From Agrobacterium tumefaciens (lineage in GTDB: Bacteria; Pseudomonadota; Alphaproteobacteria; Rhizobiales; Rhizobiaceae): a stretch of DNA of 64,000 bases. Both the position numbers and the translations under genes were made by a program. Shown piece after piece: positions 19,220 through 31,332 of this stretch. The stretch's first letter is position 1. Each line of letters starts with the position of its first letter. The notes beneath the pieces are model-generated. The model saw only the letters and a program-made list of their open reading frames with translations. It was not told where the DNA came from and did not search any database. Where the stretch lies: the NCBI GenBank assembly GCA_025559845.1, contig CP048470.1, forward strand, positions 1,225,001-1,289,000. The letters run 5' to 3'.

Positions 19220-20770
19220 ATGAAATTTTCTGTTTTCGCAGCCGCAATGGCAGCGTCCGTTTTTGCCATGCCGCTCGCGAGCGAGGCCCGGGATCTGACC
19301 GTTGGCCTGTCCGCCTCTACGACGTCCATGGACCCGCAATTCTATGTCGTCGGCCCGAACAGCGCGATGGCGCGCAACATTTTCGATGGTCTCGTCAACC
19401 AGGACGACAAGCAGCAGATCCAGCCGGCTCTGGCTGTTTCCTGGACAATCGTTGATGACACGACCTGGGAATTCAAGCTTCGAGAAGGCGTGAAGTTCCA
19501 CGACGGAAGCGATTTTACCGCTGAAGACGTGGTCGCCAGCATCAAGCGCATTCCGCTTGCCTCGACCAACAGCCCAAGCTCGTTTGCCGCTTATGTGAAG
19601 GCCATTACCGAGGTCGAAGCTGTCGATCCGCTGACGGTCCGCATCAAGACATCAGGCCCGACGCCGCTGTTGCTCAACAACCTCAGCCGTATCGCCATGC
19701 TTCCGGCCGAAATGGAAAAGGTTACGACCGGCGAGATGAACACCGGCAAGGGTGTTGTTGGCACCGGCCCGTTCAAGTTCGTTTCCTGGTCGCCGGACGA
19801 CAATGTCGTTGTTGCGCGCAACGATACCTATTGGGGTGAAAAGGCTGCCTGGGACAAGGTTACCTTCCGCGTCTTCAAGAACCCGAGCGCCCGCGTGGCC
19901 GCCATGCTTTCGGGCGATGTCGACATGATCGAAAACATCCCGACGGCCGATACCCGCCGTCTGGAAGCTTCGGACAAGATGAAGGTCGTCAACATTGCCG
20001 GCAACCGCATCATGTACCTGCATATGGATCAGGGTCGTGAAGAATCGCCTTTCGCAAAGGGGGCTGATGGCAAGAACCCGCTGCTGAAACCGGAAGTACG
20101 TCGCGCGCTGTCGCTGTCCATCAACCGTGAAGCGCTTGTCGACCGTATCATGGACGGCCAGGGCGTGCCGGCCGGTCAGGTCGTTCCGGAAGGGTATTTC
20201 GGGTACGATCCGGCCATCAAGGTCGATGCCTATGACCCGAACAAGGCCAAGGAACTGCTGGCGAAAGCGGGTTACCCCGACGGTTTCCAGCTGACCTTCC
20301 ATGCATCGAACGACCGTTATCCTAATGACAGCAAGGTTGCGCAGGCCATCGGCCAGTTCTTCAGCCGTGTTGGCGTGAAAACGGAAGTCGCGACGCTGCC
20401 GGGCAGCGTCTATTTCACACGCGCCTCGAACCTCGAATTTTCGTTCATCATGGGCGGTGCTGCTGTTGAAACGGGTGAGGCTTCCGGCGTTCTCGGACCG
20501 ATCCTCGAAACCTACGGCGAAAAGGCTGGCCAGGGCAATCGCGGTCGTTACTCCAACCCGGAGTTCGACAAGGCTCTGAACGAAGCCCGATCAACGCTCG
20601 ACGACGCAAAGCGTGAGGAACTTCTGAAGAAGGCCACTGAAATCGCAATGACGGATCTCGGTGTCATTCCGGTTTTCTATCTCGCCAACACCTGGGCGGT
20701 GAAGAGCGACATCAACTACGCCGGTCGCTCCGACGGTTACACGCTTCCCTACTACGTGAAGCCGAACTGA
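19220..20770 (+). CDS. Peptide/nickel-type ABC importer, substrate-binding protein (SBP family 5)
   Basis: 516 residues with signal peptide (cleavage near SEARD) and the large bilobed SBP-5 fold. Family hallmarks are the early segment TTSMDPQFYV and AEDVVASIKRI in the first lobe. GGAGGAG precedes ATG 19220. It heads an operon with two DppBC-type permeases, a two-domain ATPase, nucleoside hydrolases and a sugar kinase. The cargo may therefore be a nucleoside, nucleotide-like or glycosyl compound rather than a peptide. SBP-5 proteins are known to bind diverse ligands. Confidence 0.85.
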   Translation: MKFSVFAAAMAASVFAMPLASEARDLTVGLSASTTSMDPQFYVVGPNSAMARNIFDGLVNQDDKQQIQPALAVSWTIVDDTTWEFKLREGVKFHDGSDFTAEDVVASIKRIPLASTNSPSSFAAYVKAITEVEAVDPLTVRIKTSGPTPLLLNNLSRIAMLPAEMEKVTTGEMNTGKGVVGTGPFKFVSWSPDDNVVVARNDTYWGEKAAWDKVTFRVFKNPSARVAAMLSGDVDMIENIPTADTRRLEASDKMKVVNIAGNRIMYLHMDQGREESPFAKGADGKNPLLKPEVRRALSLSINREALVDRIMDGQGVPAGQVVPEGYFGYDPAIKVDAYDPNKAKELLAKAGYPDGFQLTFHASNDRYPNDSKVAQAIGQFFSRVGVKTEVATLPGSVYFTRASNLEFSFIMGGAAVETGEASGVLGPILETYGEKAGQGNRGRYSNPEFDKALNEARSTLDDAKREELLKKATEIAMTDLGVIPVFYLANTWAVKSDINYAGRSDGYTLPYYVKPN

Positions 20771-20794
20771 TCGAAGAACAAGGAGCGGTCCACC

Positions 20795-21676
20795 ATGTCT
20801 TTCAGCGGTGTATTTCCCTATCTCGTCTCGCCGGTTGATAGCGCCGGTCAGGTGAAGCAAGGTGTGCTGACGGATCTGGTGGATCATCTGATCGACGCTG
20901 GCGTCCATGGTCTGGCCCCGCTCGGCAGCACGGGTGAATTTGCCTATCTCTCCCAAGAGCAAAGACGCCGCGTCGTCGACACCGTGATCTCGGCCAATCG
21001 GGGCCGGGTTCCCGTTGTCGCCGGCGTGGCGTCGACATCCACTGCCGATGCCGTTGCCCAGACAGAATACATGGTAGAGGCCGGCGCAGATGGCATTCTG
21101 GCGATCCTCGAAGCGTATTTCCCGGTCAGTGACGAGGGCGTCGAAGCCTATTTCACCGCCATCGCCAAGGCGGCCAAGGGTCGTCCGGTGGTGCTCTACA
21201 CCAATCCGCAGTTCCAGCGGTCCGATCTGTCTTTGCCGGTCATCGAACGACTGAGCAGGATCGATAACATCAGCTACATCAAGGACGCCTCGACCAACAC
21301 GGGGCGGCTGCTTTCGATCATTGAGCGGACCCGTGGCCGCATGGAGGTATTTGCAGCCTCCGCGCATATTCCGGTCTGCGTGATGATGATTGGCGGGGTC
21401 GGCTGGATGGCCGGTCCAGCCTGCATCGTGCCCAAGCAGAGCATTGCACTCTACGAGGCGGCCAAGGCCGGCGACTGGACGCGTGCGATGGACCTTCAAC
21501 GGCCGATGTGGAAGGTCAACGAGATTTTCGCGAAATATTCGATCGCCGCCTGCATCAAGACGGCGCTCGATCTGCAGGGTTTTGCCGTCGGTGCGCCAAT
21601 GCATCCGCAAATGCCGCTCGGTGAGGCCGCGCGAGCGGAAATCGCCAGCGTGCTGCGCGATATTGGCGCGCTCTGA
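20795..21676 (+). CDS. DapA-family (dihydrodipicolinate synthase-like) aldolase/lyase
   Basis: 293 residues; second DapA-family protein in the window. GSTGEF (family binding motif), VVLYTNP (catalytic Tyr) and the Schiff-base lysine in SYIKDAS are present, so it should be an active Schiff-base lyase. It sits between a binding protein and nucleoside hydrolases, an unusual place. A role in cleaving a 2-oxo acid released from the imported compound is a guess. AAGGAG precedes the start. Confidence 0.8.
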   Translation: MSFSGVFPYLVSPVDSAGQVKQGVLTDLVDHLIDAGVHGLAPLGSTGEFAYLSQEQRRRVVDTVISANRGRVPVVAGVASTSTADAVAQTEYMVEAGADGILAILEAYFPVSDEGVEAYFTAIAKAAKGRPVVLYTNPQFQRSDLSLPVIERLSRIDNISYIKDASTNTGRLLSIIERTRGRMEVFAASAHIPVCVMMIGGVGWMAGPACIVPKQSIALYEAAKAGDWTRAMDLQRPMWKVNEIFAKYSIAACIKTALDLQGFAVGAPMHPQMPLGEAARAEIASVLRDIGAL

Positions 21677-21709
21677 ATTTTCTGATCCCACACATTGAAG
21701 GCATTGAGA

Positions 21710-22669
21710 ATGAAGCCGATTTCGATCATCGTCGATTGTGATCCCGGTATCGATGACACGATTGCCCTGTTGACCGCATTCGTGTCGCCGGAACTCAAGA
21801 TTCTGGGCATCACACCGGTCTGTGGCAACCAGCCGCTCGAGCGCACGGTGCGCAATGCGTTGCAGGTTTGCGAACTTGGCAACCGTATCGATATTCCGGT
21901 TTATGCCGGTTGCTTCCGGCCGATGCTGCGTGAGCCGATCCATGGGCAGTTTCATGGCAAGACCGGACTTGGCAACACCGTGTTGCCGGAACCGGTGAAA
22001 AAGGCCGAAGAAACGTCTGCCGTCGATTTCCTGATTGATGCGCTGTCCAAGGCCGCAGAGCAGGGCGAGCGTATCACGCTCTGCTGCCTGGGGCCGCTGA
22101 CCAACGTCGCGGTCGCCCTGCGCATGAAACCGCAGATCGCCGAAGGCATCGAACGCATCGTGATGATGGGTGGTGCCTATCGCGAGCCGGGTAACCGCAC
22201 AATGACCTCGGAATTCAACGTTCTCGCCGATCCGCATGCCGCTCATGTCGTGTTTTCGACTGGCATTCCACTGGTTGCCTTGTCGCTTGATGCCACGCAT
22301 CAGGTCATGCTGAAGCCGGAGCACGTCGCAGAGTTTTCGCGTGTCAGTGGTCGCATCTCCGAAACACTGGCCGAGTTGATGGCATTTTGGGATCGCAACG
22401 ATGTGCGTCGTTATGGTTCGCGCGGCGGTCCGCTGCATGATCCGCTGGTCATGGCCTATATCCTTGCGCCACATCTGTTCGAAACTGAGAAAGCCCGTGT
22501 TTTCGTCGAATATGAAAGCGAACTCTGCATGGGTCAGACGATTGCCGACTGGTACGGTAAGAGCGGCCTCGAACCGAATGCCGACATCGTCACGAAGGTC
22601 GATGCGGAAGGCGTGATTGCCTTCTTCCTTGAGCGCCTGTCGCGTTATGCCGAAAAGGCCATGGCATGA
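21710..22669 (+). CDS. Inosine-uridine-type nucleoside hydrolase 1
   Basis: 319 residues from ATG 21710 (GAAGG eight bases upstream; TTG 21695 is less likely). The calcium-binding motif DCDPGIDD opens the protein, and EFNVLADPHAA and GPLHDP supply further active-site residues. The family cleaves the N-glycosidic bond of ribonucleosides to base plus ribose. The stop overlaps the next start (ATGA), and the neighbour is a paralogue. Confidence 0.9.
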   Translation: MKPISIIVDCDPGIDDTIALLTAFVSPELKILGITPVCGNQPLERTVRNALQVCELGNRIDIPVYAGCFRPMLREPIHGQFHGKTGLGNTVLPEPVKKAEETSAVDFLIDALSKAAEQGERITLCCLGPLTNVAVALRMKPQIAEGIERIVMMGGAYREPGNRTMTSEFNVLADPHAAHVVFSTGIPLVALSLDATHQVMLKPEHVAEFSRVSGRISETLAELMAFWDRNDVRRYGSRGGPLHDPLVMAYILAPHLFETEKARVFVEYESELCMGQTIADWYGKSGLEPNADIVTKVDAEGVIAFFLERLSRYAEKAMA

Positions 22670-23646
22670 GTATCCACAAGGTCATCATTGATGCGGACCC
22701 GGGCGTGGACGATGCCGCCGCCATCCTGATGGCGCTTGCCTCGCCTGAAATCGAGGTGCTCGGCCTGTCGATCGTGGCTGGCAACGTGCCGCTCGGCGAC
22801 ACCGTCACGAATGCCTGCAAGCTTGTTGGCCTCAGTGGTCGCCGCGACGTACCTGTTCATGCCGGTGCGAGCGGCCCTCTGGTACGTGAGCAGGTTTACG
22901 GCAAATATGCCCGGATCGGCTCCTTTGACGATACGCTGGTCAAGGCTGGCGATATCGTGCCGTCGCAAGAAGGTGCTGTTCAGTTCATCGTGCGATCGGC
23001 GCGTGCTGCCGCAGCTGCAGGCGAACAGATCACCATCTGTGCCATCGGACCTATGACCAATGTGGCGCTGGCGTTGATCCAGCATACGGATGTTGCCCGT
23101 GGCATTCGCCAGATCGTTTCAATGGGTGGTGCGTTCACGGCTCTCGGGCACCGCACGCCCTGGGCAGAATTCAACATCTACGCCGACCCGCATGCGGCGG
23201 AAATCGTCTTCCAGTCCGGCGTACCCATCGTGCTGATGCCGCTCGACATGACATTTCAGGCGCTTTTCACCGCCGACCATTTCCAGCGCTTTCGCGCGGG
23301 TGGCGAAGCGGGTGCTGCGCTTTACAATCTCTTCTCCACCTTCGATCGCAGCGATGAAAAACGCTTTGGTCGTCCGGGCGGACCGATCCATGATGCGACG
23401 ACGATCGCCTGGTTGATCCGGCCCGAACTGTTCACCAGCCGCGAGGCTTTTGTCGGCGTTCAGGTCACGGGCCTGACGATGGGTTATACCTACGCCGATT
23501 TCTACAAGAAGATGGACCGGCCGGCCAATGCCACTGTCGTCACCGACGTCGACGAAGCTGGGTTCATCGAATTGCTGATCGAGCGCATCGCCCGCCATGG
23601 CGACGACGCGCTCGACAGACGAACCCTGGGAGGCTCACACGCATGA
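22666..23646 (+). CDS. Inosine-uridine-type nucleoside hydrolase 2
   Basis: 326 residues, paralogue of the preceding gene and overlapping it by 4 bases. DADPGVDD at residues 9-16, EFNIYADPHAA and GPIHDA mark a complete calcium site. Two hydrolases in one operon suggest different base specificities (purine and pyrimidine) or a heteromer. The downstream ribokinase-family gene can phosphorylate the ribose. Its end overlaps the permease start. Confidence 0.9.
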   Translation: MSIHKVIIDADPGVDDAAAILMALASPEIEVLGLSIVAGNVPLGDTVTNACKLVGLSGRRDVPVHAGASGPLVREQVYGKYARIGSFDDTLVKAGDIVPSQEGAVQFIVRSARAAAAAGEQITICAIGPMTNVALALIQHTDVARGIRQIVSMGGAFTALGHRTPWAEFNIYADPHAAEIVFQSGVPIVLMPLDMTFQALFTADHFQRFRAGGEAGAALYNLFSTFDRSDEKRFGRPGGPIHDATTIAWLIRPELFTSREAFVGVQVTGLTMGYTYADFYKKMDRPANATVVTDVDEAGFIELLIERIARHGDDALDRRTLGGSHA

Positions 23647-24617
23647 GCGGATATCTCTTAAGCCGGTCGCTCCAGACCATACTCACACTGTTTGTCATGT
23701 CGGTCCTGGTTTTTGCCGGCCTCTATCTCGTCGGCAACCCTGTCGACTTGCTGTTGAGCCCGACTGCGACACCGGCCGAGCGCCTGCAGGTCATCCAGTC
23801 CTTTGGTCTCGATAAATCTGTCTGGGAACAATACTGGATCTTCCTCAGCAACGCCCTTTCGGGCGATCTCGGCAACTCCTTCGTGTTCAACCAGCCAGCG
23901 CTGACACTGATCATGAACCGCATGCCTGCGACACTCGAGCTCGCTTTTGTGGCGCTCGCCATGGCGCTGGTGATCGGTATTCCGCTGGGTGTTTACGCCG
24001 GCCTGAAGCCGAAAGGCTTCATCTCGAAATCGATCATGACCTTCTCGATCCTCGGTTTCAGCTTGCCGACCTTCTGGATTGGTCTTGTGATGATCATGCT
24101 GTTCAGCGTGTATTATGGCTGGCTTCCGTCCTCCGGTCGCGGCGACACCGTCAATGTGCTTGGCGTCCCGCTGTCGATGTTCACCTGGGATGGCCTGTCG
24201 CATCTTCTGCTGCCGGCGTTCAATCTGGCGCTCTTCAAGATTTCGCTGGTCATTCGTCTGACCCGCGCGGGCGTGATGGAAACGATGCAGCTCGATTTCG
24301 TCCGTTTTGCCCGCGCCAAGGGCCTGCCGGAACGCCGCATCGTTACCGTGCATGTGCTTAAAAACACCCTGATCCCGCTGATCACGGTCATCGGCCTCGA
24401 GCTTGGCTCGCTGATCGCCTTCGCGGTTGTCACCGAAACCATCTTTGCATGGCCGGGCATGGGCAAGCTGATCATCGACGCCATCGGTGTTCTCGATCGT
24501 CCCGTCATCCTCGCCTATCTGATGATCACCGTCGTGATGTTCAGCGTCATCAATCTTCTGGTCGACATCCTCTATTCGATCGTCGATCCCCGCGTCCGTC
24601 TTGAGGGGAACTCGTGA
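23643..24617 (+). CDS. DppB-type ABC permease
   Basis: 324 residues with six predicted membrane segments and the permease loop VRFARAKGLPERRI. It is the OppB/DppB half of a peptide-type importer. It overlaps the preceding hydrolase by 4 bases, tying uptake and hydrolysis together. Confidence 0.9.
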   Translation: MSGYLLSRSLQTILTLFVMSVLVFAGLYLVGNPVDLLLSPTATPAERLQVIQSFGLDKSVWEQYWIFLSNALSGDLGNSFVFNQPALTLIMNRMPATLELAFVALAMALVIGIPLGVYAGLKPKGFISKSIMTFSILGFSLPTFWIGLVMIMLFSVYYGWLPSSGRGDTVNVLGVPLSMFTWDGLSHLLLPAFNLALFKISLVIRLTRAGVMETMQLDFVRFARAKGLPERRIVTVHVLKNTLIPLITVIGLELGSLIAFAVVTETIFAWPGMGKLIIDAIGVLDRPVILAYLMITVVMFSVINLLVDILYSIVDPRVRLEGNS

Positions 24618-25555
24618 TGACCGACAACAACAGCTCGACCGTTTCGGTCCATGCCGCTGCAAACAGCGGCGCAAAATCCGCCTCGCGTTCGCCATCGCGT
24701 GAAGTTCTTTTTGCCCTGATGCGTGACAAGCTGGCGCTGCTTGGTCTCGTATTGGTGACGGTGTTCATTCTCGCCGCCATCTTTGCTCCGATGATTGCGC
24801 CGCAGAACCCTTATGATCTGGCGCAGCTCGATATTCTCGATGGTCGCCTGCCGCCCGGTTCGGAAAGCATGGCGGGTATGACCTACCTGATCGGTACCGA
24901 CACGCAGGGCCGTGACCTGTTCAGTGCCATTCTCTACGGCTTGCGAACCAGTATTCTCGTGGGTCTTTCCAGTGCGGCGATCGCACTTGTCATCGGTGCA
25001 TCGATCGGTCTGACCAGCGCCTATGTCGGCGGCCGGCTGGACTCGATCCTGATGCGTATCGTCGACATTCAGCTTAGCTTCCCGGCCATTCTGATTGCGC
25101 TCATCTTCCTCGCCATTCTCGGCCAGGGCGTCGACAAGATCATTCTGGCGCTGGTGGTCACGCAGTGGGCCTATTATGCCCGTACGATCCGCGGCTCCGC
25201 CCTGGTTGAGCGCAAGCGGGCTTACGTCGATGCAGCCCGTTCGATGGCGTTGCCGGACCGCAGCATCCTTTTCCGGCATATTCTGCCCAACTGCCTGCCG
25301 CCGCTGATCGTCGTCGCCACCATGCGCGTCGCCTATGCCATCATGCTGGAGGCAACGCTCTCGTTCCTGGGCATCGGCTTGCCGGTCACCGAACCCTCGC
25401 TTGGCCTGCTGATTTCGAATGGCTTCGAGTACCTGCTGTCCGGCGACTACTGGATCAGCTTCTTCCCGGGCATCGCCCTTCTGTTGCTCATCGTCGCGAT
25501 CAACCTGATCGGCGATTCCCTGCGCGACATCCTCAATCCGCGTCGTGAGGGCTAA
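24617..25555 (+). CDS. DppC-type ABC permease
   Basis: About 312 residues with an extended cytoplasmic N-terminus, the OppC-type first membrane segment (LALLGLVLVTVFILAAIFAP), and the EAA-type loop YVDAARSMALPDRSI. ATG 24617 overlaps the preceding stop and has GAGGGGA upstream; GTG 24614 is an alternative. It forms the heterodimeric channel with the preceding permease. Confidence 0.9.
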   Translation: MTDNNSSTVSVHAAANSGAKSASRSPSREVLFALMRDKLALLGLVLVTVFILAAIFAPMIAPQNPYDLAQLDILDGRLPPGSESMAGMTYLIGTDTQGRDLFSAILYGLRTSILVGLSSAAIALVIGASIGLTSAYVGGRLDSILMRIVDIQLSFPAILIALIFLAILGQGVDKIILALVVTQWAYYARTIRGSALVERKRAYVDAARSMALPDRSILFRHILPNCLPPLIVVATMRVAYAIMLEATLSFLGIGLPVTEPSLGLLISNGFEYLLSGDYWISFFPGIALLLLIVAINLIGDSLRDILNPRREG

Positions 25556-25559
25556 GATC

Positions 25560-27365
<1,806 letters not shown>

Positions 27366-27377
27366 GGAAACCATGCC

Positions 27378-28256
27378 ATGATCATCACCTTCGGCTCAAT
27401 CAATGTCGACTTCGTGTACGAGGTCGAGGACATGCCGCAGCCGGGCCAGACGCTGCTTGCCAGACGCTTCCGCACGGAAGCCGGTGGCAAAGGGGCCAAT
27501 CAGGCACTTGCTGCAGCCCGCGACGGGGCGGAGGTGGTGATGGTGGGTGCTGTCGGCCAGGATGGTCTGGCAGAGATCGGCCTGCAGAACCTCAAAACGG
27601 CAACGGATATCAGCCGTGTGGCCACTCTTCGCGAACCGACTGGCAATGCCTCGATCCATATCGACGCCAAGGGGCGGAATATGATTGTGGTCGCAGCTGG
27701 TGCCAACCTGGCGGTTTCTTCCGATAGCGTGGAGGAGGACATGCTGCAGCGGGCGAATATCGTGCTCATGCAAATGGAAAACGATGTGGCGGAAGTGGAA
27801 AAGCTCATCCGCCGCACGCATGCCTCCAGTGCCACCTCAATCCTCAACCTCGCACCGGCATTTCCCTTGTCGGAAGAGGTTCTCTCTTTGTGCGATCTGA
27901 TCGTCGTCAATGAAGACGAAGCCGAGGCTTTGGCGGGTTGGCTCGGCTGCGGTGTATCGGCAGAGGACTTGTCCGCGCGCCTTGGTACCGGTGTCCTGCG
28001 TACACTTGGCGGTGACGGCGCCGAAGCCGTCGCGTTTGGCGACAAGGTGCGGGTCGCGGCCATGTCGATTGATGTGAAAGACACGACGGCGGCAGGCGAT
28101 TGTTTTGTTGGTGTCCTTGCCTCGGCGCTTGATCGCGGCCTTTCGCTGAAAGAGGCCATGCTGCGCGCCTCGATTGCAGCGGGTTTGGCGTGCTCGCGGC
28201 CTGGAAGCCAGAGCAGTCTTCCTGAGCGAGACGAGACGGACAGGGTCATCATCTGA
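27378..28256 (+). CDS. Ribokinase/PfkB-family sugar kinase
   Basis: 292 residues with the N-terminal sugar-binding segment GGKGANQALAAA and the C-terminal PfkB signature DTTAAGDCFVG containing the catalytic Asp. It follows the transporter by 12 bases. With the two nucleoside hydrolases upstream, the natural role is phosphorylation of released ribose (or deoxyribose) to enter the pentose phosphate pathway. Last gene of the operon. Confidence 0.88.
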   Translation: MIITFGSINVDFVYEVEDMPQPGQTLLARRFRTEAGGKGANQALAAARDGAEVVMVGAVGQDGLAEIGLQNLKTATDISRVATLREPTGNASIHIDAKGRNMIVVAAGANLAVSSDSVEEDMLQRANIVLMQMENDVAEVEKLIRRTHASSATSILNLAPAFPLSEEVLSLCDLIVVNEDEAEALAGWLGCGVSAEDLSARLGTGVLRTLGGDGAEAVAFGDKVRVAAMSIDVKDTTAAGDCFVGVLASALDRGLSLKEAMLRASIAAGLACSRPGSQSSLPERDETDRVII

Positions 28257-28384
28257 TCCCCGTCGCCCCTAAGATTTCCCAGGTGCGTCGGAGAGTCAGA
28301 GCGAAACGGCATCCTCTCCGCCTTGAATCAAGATTCTTCGCGGCCTGATTGGAACTTCCGTGCCCTCTGGCGTCTTTTTATCGC

Positions 28385-28672
28385 ATGGGCGCGCCACTGA
28401 AGAAAACCGACCGGCTGCAAGATGATCTCGACATTCGGGATGCGATCATCCACGTCCTCTATCTGAAACTCGTTGCCGAACGTGAGACGCGCGAAGCGAT
28501 TATTGACGCTGCACGGTCGGGTGCCGCACCGGAAGTGCTTGAGGCGATTGCGTCAGACCCTGTTCCCGTGATCGATGAATTCGGACAACAGGAAACGGTC
28601 CGCAAGCTCCTGAATCAATTCGCGAAGATGAAATCCCGTTCTTCGGGAAAGAAGATCGGGCCGGGCCGGTGA
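28385..28672 (+). CDS. Small hypothetical protein upstream of ligD
   Basis: About 95 residues from ATG 28385; an in-frame start at 28349 would add 12 residues. Mostly helical and charged, with a Lys/Arg-rich end ([13 protein letters not shown]). It stops 4 bases before ligD, so it is probably co-transcribed. No domain recognised. The basic tail could contact nucleic acid, which is speculation. Confidence 0.55.
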   Translation: MGAPLKKTDRLQDDLDIRDAIIHVLYLKLVAERETREAIIDAARSGAAPEVLEAIASDPVPVIDEFGQQETVRKLLNQFAKMKSRSSGKKIGPGR

Positions 28673-28676
28673 AGTC

Positions 28677-31307
28677 ATGTCCGGAAAACTTTCGACCTAT
28701 CAAAGCAAACGCGATTTCAGGAAGACGACAGAGCCCGCCGGAACGGTCGAGATAAAGCCATCGCGGCGTCTTCGCTTTGTCATACAGAAACACGATGCGA
28801 CCCGCCTCCATTACGATCTTCGCCTTGAGCTTGATGGGGTGTTCAAGTCATGGGCCGTGACGCGCGGTCCTTCACTCGATCCGGCAGACAAACGCCTGGC
28901 AGTCGAAGTTGAAGACCATCCGCTCGACTACGGCGATTTCGAAGGCACGATCCCGAAAGGTGAATATGGCGGTGGCACGGTCATGCTGTGGGACCGTGGT
29001 TATTGGGAGCCGGAGGGTGACATGTCGCCGGAAGATGCGCTCAAGAAAGGCGACCTCAAATTCGTCCTCAACGGGGATCGCCTGCAAGGCAGCTTCGTGC
29101 TTGTTCGCATGAAACACGACCGAAACGGCGGCAAGCGGACCAACTGGCTGCTGATAAAGCATCGTGACGATAAATCCGTCAGCCGGAACGGTGGCGCAAT
29201 TCTCAATCGGGAAAAAACGTCGGTGGCATCGGGCCGGGAGATGGCGGCGATCACCGCCGGCACAGGGCGAAAGCCAAAGCCATTCATGTTGAGTGAAGCC
29301 GTTATCGGTGCCGACGCCGTATGGGACAGCAGCGAAGGGCGTGCGGCGGAAGAGAGGCAAAAGCAGCGACAGCGCGAGGCCAGAAAAAAAAGACCTGCGG
29401 CAAGCTCTATGCCCGCCTTCGTCCCGCCGCAGCTCTGCAAGTCTCAGGAGAGGCCGCCATCTTCGACAGGCTGGCTGCATGAAATCAAGTTCGACGGTTA
29501 CCGTATCCAGATGCGTGTTGAGGCAGGCAAGGTTCAGCTCAAAACGCGCAAGGGGCTCGACTGGACTAAACGTTTCAGCCACATCGCCGGCGATGCCGCC
29601 GATCTTCCCGATGTTATCGTCGATGGAGAAATCTGTGCGCTGGATCACAGCGGCGCACCGGATTTTTCAGCACTTCAGGCGGCCTTGTCGGAGGGGCAAA
29701 CCGAGCATCTGGTCTTTTTTGCTTTCGATCTCTTGTTCGATGGCGACGCTGATCTACGCGATCTGCCGCTTCAGGGGCGGAAATCACGGCTTGAGGCGCT
29801 TCTCGCGGAAGCAAAGCCCGGGCAGCGCATACGTTATGCCGATCATTTCGATACGGGCGGCGATGCCGTGCTTCGCTCGGCATGCCGGCTGTCTCTGGAG
29901 GGGATTGTATCAAAGAAGGCGGATGCGCCTTATCAGTCCGGTCGGAGTGATAGCTGGATAAAATCCAAGTGCCGGGCAGGTCATGAAGTGGTCATTGGCG
30001 GTTACGCCACAACCAACGGACGGTTTCGATCTCTTCTGGTCGGTGTCCATCGCGACAAGCACTTCGTCCATGTCGGCCGTGTCGGCACCGGTTTCGGCGC
30101 TGGCAGAGCTGATATGCTGATGGAAATGTTGGTGCCGCTGCAGGTCTCCCGTTCGCCCTTTACCGGGATAGGCGCACCGAAAAAGACGGCCGACATCCAT
30201 TGGGTGAAACCGGAATGCGTTGCCGAAATCGAATTCGCGGGATGGACGGCGGATGGGCAGGTGCGTCAGGCCGCATTCAAGGGGTTGAGGGAAGACAAAC
30301 CGGCCGCTGAGGTGACGACGGAGGTCGCGGCATCGGTCGGTCCGGTGAAACCCGGTGAAGCGCCGGTGCAGAAATCTGCTTCAAGGGCCACAGGCCGAAA
30401 GGGCGCAAAAGTGGAGATCATGGGTGTCCTCATTTCCAACCCTGACAAGGTGCTCTGGCCGGATAAAGAAGATCCCGTGACAAAGGAGGATCTGGCTCAC
30501 TATTTCGAGGCTGTGGGGGATTGGATGATCGGTCACGTCAGGGGCAGACCCTGCTCAGTCATCCGGGCGCCCGACGGGATCGGCGGCGAGCAATTCTTCC
30601 AGCGCCATGCCATGCCTGGCATGTCGAACCTGCTGGAACTCGTCAAAGTCTCCGGTGACAAGAAGCCCTATCTGCAGGTCGACCGGATTGAGGGGCTGGT
30701 AGCACTGGCACAGGTTGCGTCACTCGAACTTCATCCCTGGAATTGCCATCCGGGTGAGCCGGAATTGCCTGGCCGTCTCGTCTTTGATCTCGATCCAGGC
30801 CCCGACGTTGCCTTTTCCACTGTGGTCGAGACGGCGCGCGATTTCCGCGACCGTCTAGATGAGCTTGGTCTTGTCAGTTTCTGCAAGACGACCGGTGGCA
30901 AGGGGTTGCATGTGGTTACGCCACTGAAGGCCGCAAACGGTGCGTCGCCCGACTGGGATGAGGCAAAGGATTTTGCTCGGCGGGTTTGTGAGTTGATGGC
31001 CGAGGAGAAACCCGACATCTATCTGACCAAAATGGCAAAAAAGCTTCGGGACGGGCGTATCTTTCTCGATTATCTGCGCAATGACCGCATGGCGACCGCG
31101 GTTGCTCCTCTGTCACCGCGTGCGCGGCCTGGTGCTACGGTCTCGATGCCGCTGACATGGACGCAGGTGAAATCGGATCTTGATCCCAAGCGGTTTACGA
31201 TACGGACGGTCCCATCATTGCTCGGCAAGAGCGAGGCGTGGAAGGATTACGATCAATCGGGCCGCTCGCTGGCGGAAGCCATTAAACGTCTGGAAAAAAT
31301 GAGCTGA
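28677..31307 (+). CDS. ligD: Multifunctional DNA ligase D
   Basis: 876 residues in the order phosphoesterase, ligase, polymerase, the arrangement common in Pseudomonas and rhizobia. The 3'-phosphoesterase domain (about 30-190) has [16 protein letters not shown]. The ATP-dependent ligase has its nucleotidyl lysine Lys271 in EIKFDGYR and an OB domain to about 545. The primase/polymerase domain from about 580 to the end has LDPGPD (catalytic aspartates) and TTGGKGLH. It processes and seals double-strand breaks in bacterial non-homologous end joining with Ku, and two ku genes lie convergent next door. Confidence 0.96.
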   Translation: MSGKLSTYQSKRDFRKTTEPAGTVEIKPSRRLRFVIQKHDATRLHYDLRLELDGVFKSWAVTRGPSLDPADKRLAVEVEDHPLDYGDFEGTIPKGEYGGGTVMLWDRGYWEPEGDMSPEDALKKGDLKFVLNGDRLQGSFVLVRMKHDRNGGKRTNWLLIKHRDDKSVSRNGGAILNREKTSVASGREMAAITAGTGRKPKPFMLSEAVIGADAVWDSSEGRAAEERQKQRQREARKKRPAASSMPAFVPPQLCKSQERPPSSTGWLHEIKFDGYRIQMRVEAGKVQLKTRKGLDWTKRFSHIAGDAADLPDVIVDGEICALDHSGAPDFSALQAALSEGQTEHLVFFAFDLLFDGDADLRDLPLQGRKSRLEALLAEAKPGQRIRYADHFDTGGDAVLRSACRLSLEGIVSKKADAPYQSGRSDSWIKSKCRAGHEVVIGGYATTNGRFRSLLVGVHRDKHFVHVGRVGTGFGAGRADMLMEMLVPLQVSRSPFTGIGAPKKTADIHWVKPECVAEIEFAGWTADGQVRQAAFKGLREDKPAAEVTTEVAASVGPVKPGEAPVQKSASRATGRKGAKVEIMGVLISNPDKVLWPDKEDPVTKEDLAHYFEAVGDWMIGHVRGRPCSVIRAPDGIGGEQFFQRHAMPGMSNLLELVKVSGDKKPYLQVDRIEGLVALAQVASLELHPWNCHPGEPELPGRLVFDLDPGPDVAFSTVVETARDFRDRLDELGLVSFCKTTGGKGLHVVTPLKAANGASPDWDEAKDFARRVCELMAEEKPDIYLTKMAKKLRDGRIFLDYLRNDRMATAVAPLSPRARPGATVSMPLTWTQVKSDLDPKRFTIRTVPSLLGKSEAWKDYDQSGRSLAEAIKRLEKMS

Positions 31308-31332
31308 GGCGCAGCATTTGAGAGGCCTTCGG

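Noticed and set aside
20591..22474. A 627-codon minus-strand open frame opposite the DapA-family and nucleoside hydrolase genes
   Set aside because: It mirrors well-supported plus-strand genes in a GC-rich genome and is rich in His, Arg and Gln, as antisense frames usually are.
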